A stretch of 64,000 nucleotides of DNA from Paenibacillus albiflavus (lineage in GTDB: Bacteria; Bacillota; Bacilli; Paenibacillales; NBRC-103111). Position numbers and translations under genes: made by a program. Position 1 is the stretch's first letter. The number at the start of each line of letters is the position of its first letter. Location: the NCBI RefSeq assembly GCF_004344915.1, contig NZ_SKFG01000002.1:186001-250000 (forward strand), given 5' to 3'. Below, piece after piece: positions 17,523-26,620 of the stretch. The notes beneath the pieces were generated by a model. The model did not search any database and had not been told where the DNA came from. It saw only the letters and a list, made by a program, of their open reading frames with translations.

Positions 17523-18485
17523 ATGAATAATCTAAAATATACCCGTTCCAAGCATTTTGAAATAGAACAGATTACAGATGGCGTTTATGCAGCGATTGCT
17601 ATAAGTGGAACAGGTTCGGTGAGCAATGCAGGAATAATTGATTTAGGCGATGCTGCTTTAGTATTTGATACGTTTAATTCACAGCAAGCAGCCTATGATT
17701 TGCGTGTGGCAGCTGAAGAACTGACAGGTAAGAAACCTGCGTATGTGGTGAATAGTCACTGGCATGGCGATCATATTCGCGGAAATCAAGTTTTTGAAGA
17801 TGCAGCGATAATCGCAACTCATGAGACGTTCGAGCTAATGAATCGTATGCATCCTGATCGCATTCGTCAGCAGATTGAAGGCTTGCCAAATATTGAGAAC
17901 TATTTGACTTCTCTAAGGGAAAGATTAGAGTCTACCGCAGATGATCAAATCAAGCTTGGGATTGCACAAGAAATATCAAGTATTGAAGAAGTCGCTCTAT
18001 CTCTTCAAACACTTCGGCTTACATTGCCTAATCTATTATTTGATACAAAGCTATCGCTATACGGCTCTAAGCGCAAGGTTGAGCTTATTTCCGTAGGAGC
18101 AGCGCATACAGCAAATGATATGATTCTTTATTTGCCAGAAGAGCAAATCGTATTCGCTGCAGATATCGTTCTTGTCGATACCCATCCGATGATGCTGCAT
18201 GGCGACCCTGCACATTGGCTCGTTGCATTAGATCAATTGAGAGAGCTGCCGATCAAAACTCTTGTACCAGGTCATGGTCCATTAGGTGATTGGGGACATA
18301 TCAATCGAATACAAGCTTATATACGAGGGATCACTGCTGATGCAAAACAATTTATACAAGAGAAGCGTTCGATTGAATCTTTGAGTGAAGTGTCCGTACC
18401 AACTGAGTTTGCAGAATGGGGGAGCAGTAAGTTTTATCATGATAATGTAAAGTTTGTGTATGAACGTATTCAACAACTAGAATGA
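17523..18485 (+). CDS. Metallo-beta-lactamase-fold hydrolase
   Basis: 320-residue MBL-fold metal-dependent hydrolase. The HxHxDH motif is H79, H81, D83, H84 (SHWHGDHIRGN). Later ligands are in GAAHTANDM (H near 200), AADIVLVDTHP and VPGHG. Compared with minimal members it has an inserted helical segment at about 115-165. The subgroup contains quinoprotein-relay and detoxification enzymes, and the substrate is unknown. Good AAGGGGGT ribosome binding site. It starts a run with a GNAT gene and a second MBL gene (16- and 6-nt gaps), so the three are probably co-transcribed. Confidence 0.83.
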   Translation: MNNLKYTRSKHFEIEQITDGVYAAIAISGTGSVSNAGIIDLGDAALVFDTFNSQQAAYDLRVAAEELTGKKPAYVVNSHWHGDHIRGNQVFEDAAIIATHETFELMNRMHPDRIRQQIEGLPNIENYLTSLRERLESTADDQIKLGIAQEISSIEEVALSLQTLRLTLPNLLFDTKLSLYGSKRKVELISVGAAHTANDMILYLPEEQIVFAADIVLVDTHPMMLHGDPAHWLVALDQLRELPIKTLVPGHGPLGDWGHINRIQAYIRGITADAKQFIQEKRSIESLSEVSVPTEFAEWGSSKFYHDNVKFVYERIQQLE

Positions 18486-18501
18486 AAAGAGGAATTTTGC
18501 A

Positions 18502-19083
18502 ATGAGTGAACGAATTCGCAATACAGTTATTACGGGAGATAGAATTACGCTTCGCAGCATACAAGAGGCAGATTTGCCGACACTATGGAACTTGATTTAT
18601 GGTGATCCGAATCCAGAATGGAAGTTATGGGATGCGCCTTATTTTCCACTAGAGAGAGAAGAATATGCTGATTATGCAAGCAACATGAAAGAATGGTTCC
18701 ATAGATGGGATGCCGCTGAATCTAGTCCGGAGTCACAGTTAGTGATTGAAGTAGATGGGGAGATTATCGGTACGATTAGCTATTATTGGGAGCATAAACC
18801 TTCCAAATGGTTAGAAATGGGTATCGTTATCTATAAGCCAATGTACTGGAGCTCAGGCTATGGCACTGAAGCTTTACGTCTATGGATTAGTCATCTGTTT
18901 GCAAGCATGCCGCTAGCTAGAGTTGGATTAACCACATGGTCAGGCAACGAAAGAATGGTTCGTACAGCAGAGAAGCTAGGCATGCAAATGGAAGGTCGTA
19001 TGCGTAAATGCCGGATTTATAAAGATGAATATTACGATTCAATCAGAATGGGCTTACTCCGTGAAGAATGGAATGGAAGGTAA
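18502..19083 (+). CDS. GNAT family N-acetyltransferase (RimJ/RimL-like)
   Basis: 193-residue acetyl-CoA-dependent acetyltransferase of the GNAT fold. The N-terminal ITLRSIQEADLPTLWNL segment, the central MGIVIYKPMYWSSGYGTEALRLW (split: MGIVIYKP, then WSSGYGTEAL as motif A) and ERMVRTAEKLGMQMEGRMRK match the RimJ/RimL-type subgroup, which acetylates ribosomal N-termini or small amines. The substrate cannot be predicted. Lies between two MBL-fold genes and is likely co-transcribed with them. Confidence 0.87.
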   Translation: MSERIRNTVITGDRITLRSIQEADLPTLWNLIYGDPNPEWKLWDAPYFPLEREEYADYASNMKEWFHRWDAAESSPESQLVIEVDGEIIGTISYYWEHKPSKWLEMGIVIYKPMYWSSGYGTEALRLWISHLFASMPLARVGLTTWSGNERMVRTAEKLGMQMEGRMRKCRIYKDEYYDSIRMGLLREEWNGR

Positions 19084-19089
19084 AATATC

Positions 19090-19734
19090 ATGAAAATTCA
19101 AAAGATAAAGAATAGAAGCGTGTTATTCACCAAGACGCAACCTGCCGGATGGGACTTAAGCGTCCAACTGATTATGGGGAATAAGTATAATTACTTAATC
19201 GATACAGGGCTTGGCTCCTCATTCATAGAGCCTGTCAAAGAATACATCAAAAATGAAACGAAGCCGCTTATCGTGATCAATACGCATTATCATTGGGATC
19301 ATATTTGGGGGAATGGATCATTTCGCGACTGCACGATCATTTCTCACAAGCTATGTAGAGAGATGATGGAGTCGAATTGGGATGAAATGATTCAAAAGTA
19401 TTCCAAACATATGGTAGGTGAAGCAGAGCTTGTTCTACCTACAATAACATTCGATTCCGAATTGTATTTTCCAGAAGATCAGATTCGTCTCGTGTATACG
19501 CCAGGGCATACGATTGATTCGATCAGTGTTATCGATGAACTCGAGAAAATTATTCATGTAGGGGATAATATCGGCGATACGCTAGATGAACTTCTCCCAA
19601 GCCTCGCGGTAAGCAAAGAAGATTATAGGAAGACACTGCTTCAATATCAAGCGATGGATTTTGACACATGTCTGTCTGGACATAACATCGTTCTGGATAA
19701 ACAAGTCATTGAACAAATATTGAATTTGCTGTAA
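19090..19734 (+). CDS. Metallo-beta-lactamase-fold hydrolase (short)
   Basis: 214-residue MBL-fold protein with H66, H68, D70, H71 (NTHYHWDHIWGN), TPGHT (third His near 140) and a metal-bridging D in VGDNIGD. This is near the minimal glyoxalase II-like length. It is unrelated in detail to the MBL gene two positions upstream, so not a recent duplication. Substrate unknown. It starts 6 nt after the GNAT stop with GGAAGGT as ribosome binding site. Confidence 0.83.
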   Translation: MKIQKIKNRSVLFTKTQPAGWDLSVQLIMGNKYNYLIDTGLGSSFIEPVKEYIKNETKPLIVINTHYHWDHIWGNGSFRDCTIISHKLCREMMESNWDEMIQKYSKHMVGEAELVLPTITFDSELYFPEDQIRLVYTPGHTIDSISVIDELEKIIHVGDNIGDTLDELLPSLAVSKEDYRKTLLQYQAMDFDTCLSGHNIVLDKQVIEQILNLL

Positions 19735-19771
19735 ATCCCAATAAATAAGTTACATGAAAGGAGGGTGCAAA

Positions 19772-20305
19772 GTGCAATATTTTATAGGTATCGTTCCCCC
19801 CGATGAGTACAAAGAACAAATCGCGTCATTCCGTAATCGTTGGGACAGCAATCGTCTTAGGGATGTTGTCGAGCCTCATATTACTGTTAAAGCTCAAGGT
19901 GGACTTACTAAAGATATGAGATGGCTTAAAAAAGTAAGAGAAGTTTGTTCATCTGTGCAAGGTTTCCAATTAACGCTTACAGAGCCAGCAACGTTCGGAA
20001 CTACGGTTATATTCCTTGGGGTTCAATCGAAAGGAATATATGATTTGCACAAGCGACTGGTGGATGCAGTATCACCCTCGCCCGAGGTTATCAAACATTA
20101 TTTCGAATTGGACAACTTTCATCCTCATTTGACTTTGGGTCAGACCCATTGGGGGATGAAAGAATCGGAAATTGAAGAAATGAGTTTTACATCGAGAAAT
20201 GCATTAGCACCTTTCCCGACCTTTCATGTAACGTACGTCCGGGTGTATAAAGAAATTGAACAAAACAAATATGTTCCATTCGAAGATATCCAACTTACTA
20301 TGTAA
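19772..20305 (+). CDS. 2H phosphoesterase superfamily protein (2'-5' RNA ligase-like)
   Basis: 177-residue protein with the two HxT motifs of the 2H phosphoesterase fold, H36-x-T38 (EPHITVK) and H119-x-T121 (HPHLTLG), related to YjcG-type proteins of Bacillus and to RNA 2',3'-cyclic phosphodiesterases. The longest frame begins with an ATG at 19754 that lies before the ribosome binding site AAAGGAGGG; GTG 19772, 9 nt beyond it, is the start. The cellular substrate is unknown, RNA ends or a cyclic nucleotide being the family precedents. Confidence 0.82.
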   Translation: MQYFIGIVPPDEYKEQIASFRNRWDSNRLRDVVEPHITVKAQGGLTKDMRWLKKVREVCSSVQGFQLTLTEPATFGTTVIFLGVQSKGIYDLHKRLVDAVSPSPEVIKHYFELDNFHPHLTLGQTHWGMKESEIEEMSFTSRNALAPFPTFHVTYVRVYKEIEQNKYVPFEDIQLTM

Positions 20306-20336
20306 CCGCCCCCGCCTTATCAAAGGGGCGGTTTTT
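20304..20336 (+). terminator. Terminator after 2H phosphoesterase gene
   Basis: Perfect 9-bp GC-rich stem (20304-20312 with 20325-20333) followed by TTTTT; it begins within the stop codon. Confidence 0.92.
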
Positions 20337-20353
20337 ACTTAGTCAACAATTGA

Positions 20354-21148
20354 TTAACTTGTTTTCTTCAGTAGGACCATCCATTCATCAATGGCGAAAG
20401 AAACAATTTCATCCGCCACCTTCACTAACTTGATATAGTTGTGAATTTCTGGTGATGCTTGAAGGAGATGCTGTTTAACTTCATCAATTTGTTCATCCGA
20501 TTCTGTGGTTCGTTCTACCCAGCTAGGGAAGAGTAAGGTTTTCTTACGAATTCTGCTGTTCATTTCCTCGAAACCTGCTGCATTTATCCATGTAGACCAT
20601 TCTGATAAGGTATAACAGCGCACATGACTTCGATCTCTTAAATGTTCAAGTTTATTGACAAAATGGTCAAATGATTTATTCTCAGAAGCGATATTATCGA
20701 TTAATAATAATTTGCCATTCGGTTTAAGCACTCTTACAGCTTCTAAAATAAATCGATTAGGATTTGGAAAATGATGGGCAGCAATTCGACATGTAATCGC
20801 ATCAAATGATTGGTCGAGAAAAGGAAGGCTCTCTGCATCAGCTACGACATAGTTAACATTATCAGCAGATTGACTTATGAACTGGCGGGCTGCATGGAGC
20901 ATTTCATGGGTCAAATCCGTTGCAAGGACATAATCAACATAAGGTGCAAGCTGCTTCGTGACATGGCCGCCGCCAGTTGCGACATCAAGCACAATCCAGT
21001 TACTTTGAGGATCTAACCATGTCGTTAGCAGGGGAAGATCATCGCTTTTGGCATGAGATTCACTCGTTACATACTTATTGGCGTTCTTGGAAAACTGATC
21101 TTTAACCGCTTGCTTAATCTCATTAACATTAACTTTAGGATCCGTCAT
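20354..21148 (-). CDS. Class I SAM-dependent methyltransferase
   Basis: 264-residue Rossmann-fold methyltransferase. Motif I is VLDVATGGGHV (about 51-61), followed by the acidic ATDLT, then VADAESLPFLDQSFDAITCRIAAHHF, a sequence typical of Methyltransf_11 proteins such as UbiE/YcgJ. The acceptor is unknown. It lies downstream of a C39-like peptidase gene on the same strand with a 59-nt gap that contains a candidate promoter and operator, so it may be separately regulated. Confidence 0.87.
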   Translation of the reverse strand: MTDPKVNVNEIKQAVKDQFSKNANKYVTSESHAKSDDLPLLTTWLDPQSNWIVLDVATGGGHVTKQLAPYVDYVLATDLTHEMLHAARQFISQSADNVNYVVADAESLPFLDQSFDAITCRIAAHHFPNPNRFILEAVRVLKPNGKLLLIDNIASENKSFDHFVNKLEHLRDRSHVRCYTLSEWSTWINAAGFEEMNSRIRKKTLLFPSWVERTTESDEQIDEVKQHLLQASPEIHNYIKLVKVADEIVSFAIDEWMVLLKKTS

Positions 21149-21171
21149 TTACATCAACAACCCTTCATAAT

Positions 21172-21188
21172 GTTTCATTAAATGAAAC
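21172..21188. promoter_or_regulatory. Palindrome upstream of methyltransferase gene
   Basis: 8-bp inverted repeat around a single A (21172-21179 and 21181-21188, GTTTCATT and its complement), 24 nt before the methyltransferase start. A TATAAT-like -10 lies just upstream on the minus strand. Operator-like in size and position; the regulator is unknown. Confidence 0.45.
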
Positions 21189-21207
21189 TTAATTTCATAT
21201 AATGATA

Positions 21208-21972
21208 TTATAAATCAATTGTTAATGCCTGACTACCCATTTGTTTCCATGCTTGCTCAAAATTGTACCGATCAAGCTTTGTATATCTTACAAGAGGATC
21301 ATTAATATACACATAGTTATCATCATAACCAACAATAAGAACGGAATGCTCCTGATAAGTAACTCTTATTTGACCATTTTCTGTATCCCAGTATTGGAAT
21401 TGGTCTTCATCCAGCGGCCTAAATAATGCATTAATAATGATGAGTACAGGTCTGCCTTGATCGATCTGATGGTATAGTTCTTCCATTGGCGAACCAGTCA
21501 GATTGATCATTTGATCTGGTAAATATTGATTGCCTAAATCCATTAGTGGTGGAATATATACGCCTAAGCCTGGATTGCTAAAAGAATACATATCACCTAC
21601 AAACCCCTCGTTCAGATCTCCTCTCAAGCCATGTCGTTCAAATGGTACTTTGTGAATGTTGTTAGCAAGCTCCATTTTATCCACTTGAACCCCAGCGTAT
21701 TGCAGCAGCATGGTAAGGCTAGTTACCTCACAGCCTCTTGGCAATTCAGGCTTTTGTTTAATAAGTGGAACATCTGTAATTATGCTTCCGCCTGCATCGG
21801 TATGTTCAACATTACTAATTGGAGTTACAGTTTGGGGTTCTGCAGGCGCAGGAGGTGCTGCTAATGGTGGTGATTCGGAATAATTGCTGGGATTTGATTT
21901 AAAAAACAAAATAAAGGCGATTACCACTGCGATTATGACATATACAATTTTACGTTTAAAGAAATTTATCAT
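21208..21972 (-). CDS. C39-like cysteine peptidase, membrane-anchored or secreted
   Basis: 254 residues. A basic start and hydrophobic helix (about 8-25, KRKIVYVIIAVVIAFILFF) act as signal anchor, then a Pro/Ala-rich linker (about 30-55). The domain from about 70 on matches the peptidase C39-like-2 family: catalytic C in ELPRGCEVTSLTMLLQYAG, His in YQEHSVLIVGYD, and the following YINDPL Asp. Such proteins in Bacillota are extracytoplasmic; their substrates are unknown. No ABC exporter is nearby, so this is not a bacteriocin-processing gene. AGGAGGA ribosome binding site. Confidence 0.83.
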   Translation of the reverse strand: MINFFKRKIVYVIIAVVIAFILFFKSNPSNYSESPPLAAPPAPAEPQTVTPISNVEHTDAGGSIITDVPLIKQKPELPRGCEVTSLTMLLQYAGVQVDKMELANNIHKVPFERHGLRGDLNEGFVGDMYSFSNPGLGVYIPPLMDLGNQYLPDQMINLTGSPMEELYHQIDQGRPVLIIINALFRPLDEDQFQYWDTENGQIRVTYQEHSVLIVGYDDNYVYINDPLVRYTKLDRYNFEQAWKQMGSQALTIDL

Positions 21973-22134
21973 GAGATTGTCCTCCTGATTGGAATGACTT
22001 CATAATAAATTCAAAGACTTATGGGAAATATGAAGAGAAATGGCATTCCTCCTTATCGAGATTTAAAATATCGGTCCCCTTAAGTTGTGCTTAATGAGGC
22101 ACTAATATAAAGGGAATTAATCCACATAAAACGT

Positions 22135-22175
22135 AAAAATCCCACAAAGCAATTAATCATTGCATTTGTGAGATT
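22135..22175 (-). terminator. Terminator of the glycogen operon
   Basis: Imperfect hairpin with arms of about 15 nt (22139-22153 and 22159-22174, a few mismatches). On the minus strand it is followed by TTTTT, 20 nt after the glgB stop. Confidence 0.78.
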
Positions 22176-22193
22176 GATGATCATTTTTGAAAT

Positions 22194-24113
22194 TTACAAG
22201 ATTTGTTTTAGTATAACAATAGCAAGCGGAGGCACAGTAATACGGATATAATAAGGCTGATTGTGATAAGGAATCGCTCTTGCCTGACGTTTGCCTCTCG
22301 TTCGTTTGCCTGATCCGCCATAACGTAGCCAATCGCTGTTAAATACTTCATGGTAAGTTCCTTTGGTAGGAACACCAATTTTATAATCCGTGTAGTATGC
22401 GGGGGTAAAATTGCAGAGGATGATTAAACGGTCGCTTGATCGAACGCCATTACGAGTAAAAATAAGGATGCTTTGCTCGTTATTATCCGCATCAATCCAA
22501 GTAAAACCATTTGGGTCATGGTCAAGCTCCCACATAGCTTTATTTTGTAAATAATAATGATTTAAATCTTGTACATATTGATGCATCGAACGGTGCAAAT
22601 CATATCGAAGCAGCTCCCAGTCCAAATCCTCTAAGTCTTTCCATTCATCGAATTGTCCGAACTCGCCTCCCATGAATAACAGCTTTTTCCCTGGATGTAC
22701 CATCATGTAACCGAGAAGCAGCCGTAGGTTAGCAAATTTATGCCAATAATCGCCTGGCATGCGTCCAAGCAAAGAGCGTTTGCCATGTACGACTTCATCA
22801 TGCGAGAAGGGGAGAACAAAATTCTCAGTATATGTATATAGGATAGAAAACGTTATTTGGTTATGATGCCACTTGCGATAGAGCGGATCAATGCTCATAT
22901 ATCGCAGCATATCATTCATCCAACCCATATTCCATTTATAATTGAAGCCTAGTCCATTTAAATTAGTAGGTGCGGTTACATGTGGGAATTCTGAAGAATC
23001 TTCTGCCATCATCAGTGCGTTAGGATAGAGCTGAAACACCGTTTCATTTATTTGCTTCCACAGAGAAATAGCTTCTAAATTTTCCCGCCCACCGTCCGAA
23101 TTCGGTGTCCATTCACCCGGTTTTTTACCAAAATCCAAATAGAGCATACTGGCTACGGCATCCGCGCGAATCCCATCGACATGGTATTGTTCCATCCAGA
23201 AAATTACATTTGAAATAAGGAAGCTTTGTACCTCTGATCTGCCAAAATCAAAGCTGAGCGTTCCCCAATCCTGCTTGTCCGCTTTGCAAGGGTCTGCGTA
23301 TTCATATAAGGGAGAGCCATCGAATTGACGAAGCCCATGATCATCCTTGCAGAAATGTCCCGGCACCCAGTCGAGAATGACCCCGATCCCTGCTTGATGG
23401 CAACGATCGATTAAGAATTTGAAATCATCTGGTGTTCCATATCGGCTCGTGACGGCGTAATAACCTGTGAGTTGATATCCCCATGAACGGTCATAAGGAT
23501 GTTCACTGATCGGCATCGTTTCAATATGGGTATAGCCCATTTGGACAACATAATCAACTAATTGATCTGCCAACTCACGATAAGTATACAAGGATTGATC
23601 TAAATGTTGCTTCCATGAGCCGAGATGAACTTCATAAATATTAATCGGCTCTTGATAGACTTGCCGGTCCTTGCGTACTTCCAACCATGCTTCATCCTGC
23701 CATTCATACTGATCTAGCGGATATACAATGGATGCAGTCAGGGGTCTTCGTTCAGCAAAGAAAGCATAAGGGTCAGCTTTTAGTAAGGTTCTGCCATCCT
23801 GAGTCGTAATGTGAAATTTATAGGTTGCACCTTTTTCGATATTAGGTATAAAGCTTGCCCATACACCTGCTTCATTGATTCGCTTGAGGGGATGCTGACG
23901 AACATCCCACTCATTAAAATCACCCACAACAGAAACCTCATGTGCATGAGGAGCCCAGGTGGCAAATTGCACACCGATTACACCTTTTTGCTCTGTTATA
24001 TGAGCCCCAAGCATCCGATAGGCATGCTGCAGCTTGCCTTGATGGAATAAATAAAGATCATATTCACTTACATAAGGGTCTGGAGATTGAAGCGGGCTAG
24101 AGATCATCGACAT
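22194..24113 (-). CDS. glgB: 1,4-alpha-glucan branching enzyme
   Basis: Introduces alpha-1,6 branches into glycogen; GH13 family, 639 residues, the normal bacterial length. An N-terminal CBM48 (about 30-120, FATWAPHAHEVSVVGDFNEWD) precedes the (beta/alpha)8 domain with GIRADAVASML (nucleophile D), MAEDSSEFP (acid E) and SHDEVVHGK (third D), and a C-terminal beta domain. Last gene of glgC-glgD-glgA-glgP-glgB, 32 nt after glgP. In B. subtilis glgB comes first, so the order differs here. Confidence 0.95.
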   Translation of the reverse strand: MSMISSPLQSPDPYVSEYDLYLFHQGKLQHAYRMLGAHITEQKGVIGVQFATWAPHAHEVSVVGDFNEWDVRQHPLKRINEAGVWASFIPNIEKGATYKFHITTQDGRTLLKADPYAFFAERRPLTASIVYPLDQYEWQDEAWLEVRKDRQVYQEPINIYEVHLGSWKQHLDQSLYTYRELADQLVDYVVQMGYTHIETMPISEHPYDRSWGYQLTGYYAVTSRYGTPDDFKFLIDRCHQAGIGVILDWVPGHFCKDDHGLRQFDGSPLYEYADPCKADKQDWGTLSFDFGRSEVQSFLISNVIFWMEQYHVDGIRADAVASMLYLDFGKKPGEWTPNSDGGRENLEAISLWKQINETVFQLYPNALMMAEDSSEFPHVTAPTNLNGLGFNYKWNMGWMNDMLRYMSIDPLYRKWHHNQITFSILYTYTENFVLPFSHDEVVHGKRSLLGRMPGDYWHKFANLRLLLGYMMVHPGKKLLFMGGEFGQFDEWKDLEDLDWELLRYDLHRSMHQYVQDLNHYYLQNKAMWELDHDPNGFTWIDADNNEQSILIFTRNGVRSSDRLIILCNFTPAYYTDYKIGVPTKGTYHEVFNSDWLRYGGSGKRTRGKRQARAIPYHNQPYYIRITVPPLAIVILKQIL

Positions 24114-24145
24114 AATGATAAATTCCTTTCACAGAACCAACTTAA

Positions 24146-26596
24146 TTAAGAATGCACACGTGCTAAATGGACAGGAACAGGATGCGTATCCCATATTTCG
24201 GAAGCATATTCTGCAATTGTTCGGTCACTGGCGAATTTGCCTGAATGGGCAATATTGATAATACTTTTCTCGAGCCATGATCGAGACTGACGATACTCGG
24301 CATCTATTCGTTGTTGTGCAGCCGCATAGCTGTCAAAATCTTTGAGCACAAAGAACTCATCGTTCGTTTTGAGGATCGAATTGTAGATGTCTTGAAAATC
24401 ATTATTTGCCCTAGTATAGGGACTATTCAAAATCAATTGATCCATGACTCGTTTGATTGAAGGCGTGCTTTCATACAATAGTTTAGCTTGATAGTCGCCA
24501 AATTGATTGTAATGGGCAATTTCTTCGGAACGTAATCCGAATATAAACATTGCCTCTTGGCCTACAAGGTTCTGCATCTCGATATTGGCTCCATCTAAGG
24601 TTGCGATTGTAAGTGCGCCGTTCATCATGAATTTCATATTGCTAGTACCTGATGCTTCCTTGCCAGCGGTAGAAATCTGTTCGCTGATTTCAGCAGCAGG
24701 CATAATCTTCTCTGCCAGGGAAACACCATAATTCTCTAAGAAAACGACCTTGATAAGCTTGCTTGCAATCGGATCACGATTGATTGTATCTGCAACGGAG
24801 TGAATAAGCTTGATTACTTTCTTAGCTAGATGATAGTTTGGGGCTGCTTTAGCGCCGAAAATGAATGTCCGCGGAAGCATATCAATCGATGGGTTATCGG
24901 TTATCTGATTATAGAGATGCATAATATGCAGGACGCTTAATAGCTGTCTTTTATAACCATGCAAACGTTTAGCAAGGACATCGAATAGGGAAGTAGGATC
25001 GATTGAAATCGGATAATTGCGCTCAATATACGTTGCCAGCTTGCGCTTATTCTGCTGTTTGATGCGTGCTACTTCTTCTTGTAAGGAACTATCTTGAGCA
25101 TGGGGTGCCAATCGAATAAGCTGCTCGGGTTCTGCGATCCATTGATGACCAATTGTTTCCGTTATCAGATTCGATAATTTGGGATTTGCATGCATCAGCC
25201 ATCTGCGATGGGTAATGCCATTCGTTTTATTATTGAATCGCTGTGGGAAAACCTCGTAAAAAAGCTTCATTTCGCGTTCTTTGAGAATTTGTGTGTGCAA
25301 CTCTGCAACACCATTTATGCTGTAGCTGCCGACGATGGCGAGATGCGCCATTTTTACTTGATCATCTGCGATTATGGCCATCTGGGCAATTCGGTTAAAC
25401 TGTCCAGGATATAGATTCCATAATAAATGGCAGAATCGCTCATTGATTTCTTCGATAATCATATAGATCCGTGGGAGCAGCTCTTTGACCATGTGGACGG
25501 GCCATTTTTCCAGACCTTCGCTTAAGGTTGTATGATTGGTGTAGGAGATCGTTTGAGTTGTGATGTCCCACGCGTCTTCCCAACCTAAGTTCTTGTCGTC
25601 TATCAGAATACGCATTAATTCGGGTATGAGCAGAGTAGGGTGGGTATCGTTAATATGGATGGCAACTTTGCTAGGCAAGTGGTAATAACTAAGACCGCTT
25701 TTGTCAAAAGTTCGAAGAATGCTCTGCAAACCTGCAGAACAGAGAAAATATTGCTGCTTGAGCCGAAGCTGCTTACCTTCATAGCTGGAATCATCCGGAT
25801 ATAGAAATTCGGAAATCGATTGTACAGAGCGGCTATAGGCTAAGAATTTATAATAATTCTGATCGGCTGGGTTGCTGTAACTTCCCAGTTCTTGGCTGGA
25901 TTCCGCACTCCATAACCGAAGCGTGTTTACATTATGATAATGATATCCGACAACAGGCACATCGTATGGAACTGCCCAGACATGCTCGTAATCGCGATGT
26001 TCATAGACCATTCTTCCGTTTAGCTCACGAGAAATAACATGACCACCGAATCGCACGCCAACTTTTTTATCTGAACGTCTGATATCCCATACATATTCTT
26101 TTTGAAGCCAATAATCGGGAAGTTCAACCTGATAGCCATTGATGATCTTCTGCTCGAATAAGCCATATTGATAACGAATGCCGCAGCCATGTCCCGGATA
26201 TTGTAATGTAGCTAAGGAATCGAGAAAACAGGCGGCAAGCCTGCCTAATCCACCGTTGCCTAATCCCGCGTCATGCTCTTGTTCCTCGATTTCTTCGAGA
26301 TTCAAACCTAATTCTTGAAGCGCTTCACGGACAAGCTGCAGCGTCCCTAGATTTAGTAGGTTATTCCCCAGCAATCGACCGATCAGAAACTCCATCGAGA
26401 AATAATAGATTTGCTTCTCTTGCTGAGCTTCATACTCTTTGTTTGTATGCATCCAATCTTTACCGATGTATTCTCTAATGAGATGACCTAACACGTTATA
26501 AATATCAAGCCCAGAAGCTTCTTGAAGTGTCTTGCCAAGCTTATTTTCGATACTATCGACAAAAGCCTGTTTAAAGGTGGTTTTGTTAGTAAACAA
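24146..26596 (-). CDS. glgP: Glycogen phosphorylase
   Basis: Pyridoxal-phosphate enzyme releasing glucose 1-phosphate from glycogen ends, 816 residues. Visible: the N-terminal IYYFSMEFLIGRLLGNNLLN, NGGLGRLAACFLDS, IHINDTHP, and the PLP lysine region TSNMKFMMNGALTIATLDGAN. The longest frame starts at ATG 26617, but AGGAGG lies inside it; the TTG at 26596, spaced 7 nt, is the better start and gives the expected N-terminus. It begins 24 nt downstream of the glgA stop codon. Confidence 0.95.
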   Translation of the reverse strand: MFTNKTTFKQAFVDSIENKLGKTLQEASGLDIYNVLGHLIREYIGKDWMHTNKEYEAQQEKQIYYFSMEFLIGRLLGNNLLNLGTLQLVREALQELGLNLEEIEEQEHDAGLGNGGLGRLAACFLDSLATLQYPGHGCGIRYQYGLFEQKIINGYQVELPDYWLQKEYVWDIRRSDKKVGVRFGGHVISRELNGRMVYEHRDYEHVWAVPYDVPVVGYHYHNVNTLRLWSAESSQELGSYSNPADQNYYKFLAYSRSVQSISEFLYPDDSSYEGKQLRLKQQYFLCSAGLQSILRTFDKSGLSYYHLPSKVAIHINDTHPTLLIPELMRILIDDKNLGWEDAWDITTQTISYTNHTTLSEGLEKWPVHMVKELLPRIYMIIEEINERFCHLLWNLYPGQFNRIAQMAIIADDQVKMAHLAIVGSYSINGVAELHTQILKEREMKLFYEVFPQRFNNKTNGITHRRWLMHANPKLSNLITETIGHQWIAEPEQLIRLAPHAQDSSLQEEVARIKQQNKRKLATYIERNYPISIDPTSLFDVLAKRLHGYKRQLLSVLHIMHLYNQITDNPSIDMLPRTFIFGAKAAPNYHLAKKVIKLIHSVADTINRDPIASKLIKVVFLENYGVSLAEKIMPAAEISEQISTAGKEASGTSNMKFMMNGALTIATLDGANIEMQNLVGQEAMFIFGLRSEEIAHYNQFGDYQAKLLYESTPSIKRVMDQLILNSPYTRANNDFQDIYNSILKTNDEFFVLKDFDSYAAAQQRIDAEYRQSRSWLEKSIINIAHSGKFASDRTIAEYASEIWDTHPVPVHLARVHS

Positions 26597-26620
26597 GATG
26601 TACCTCCTACAACTCATGAT

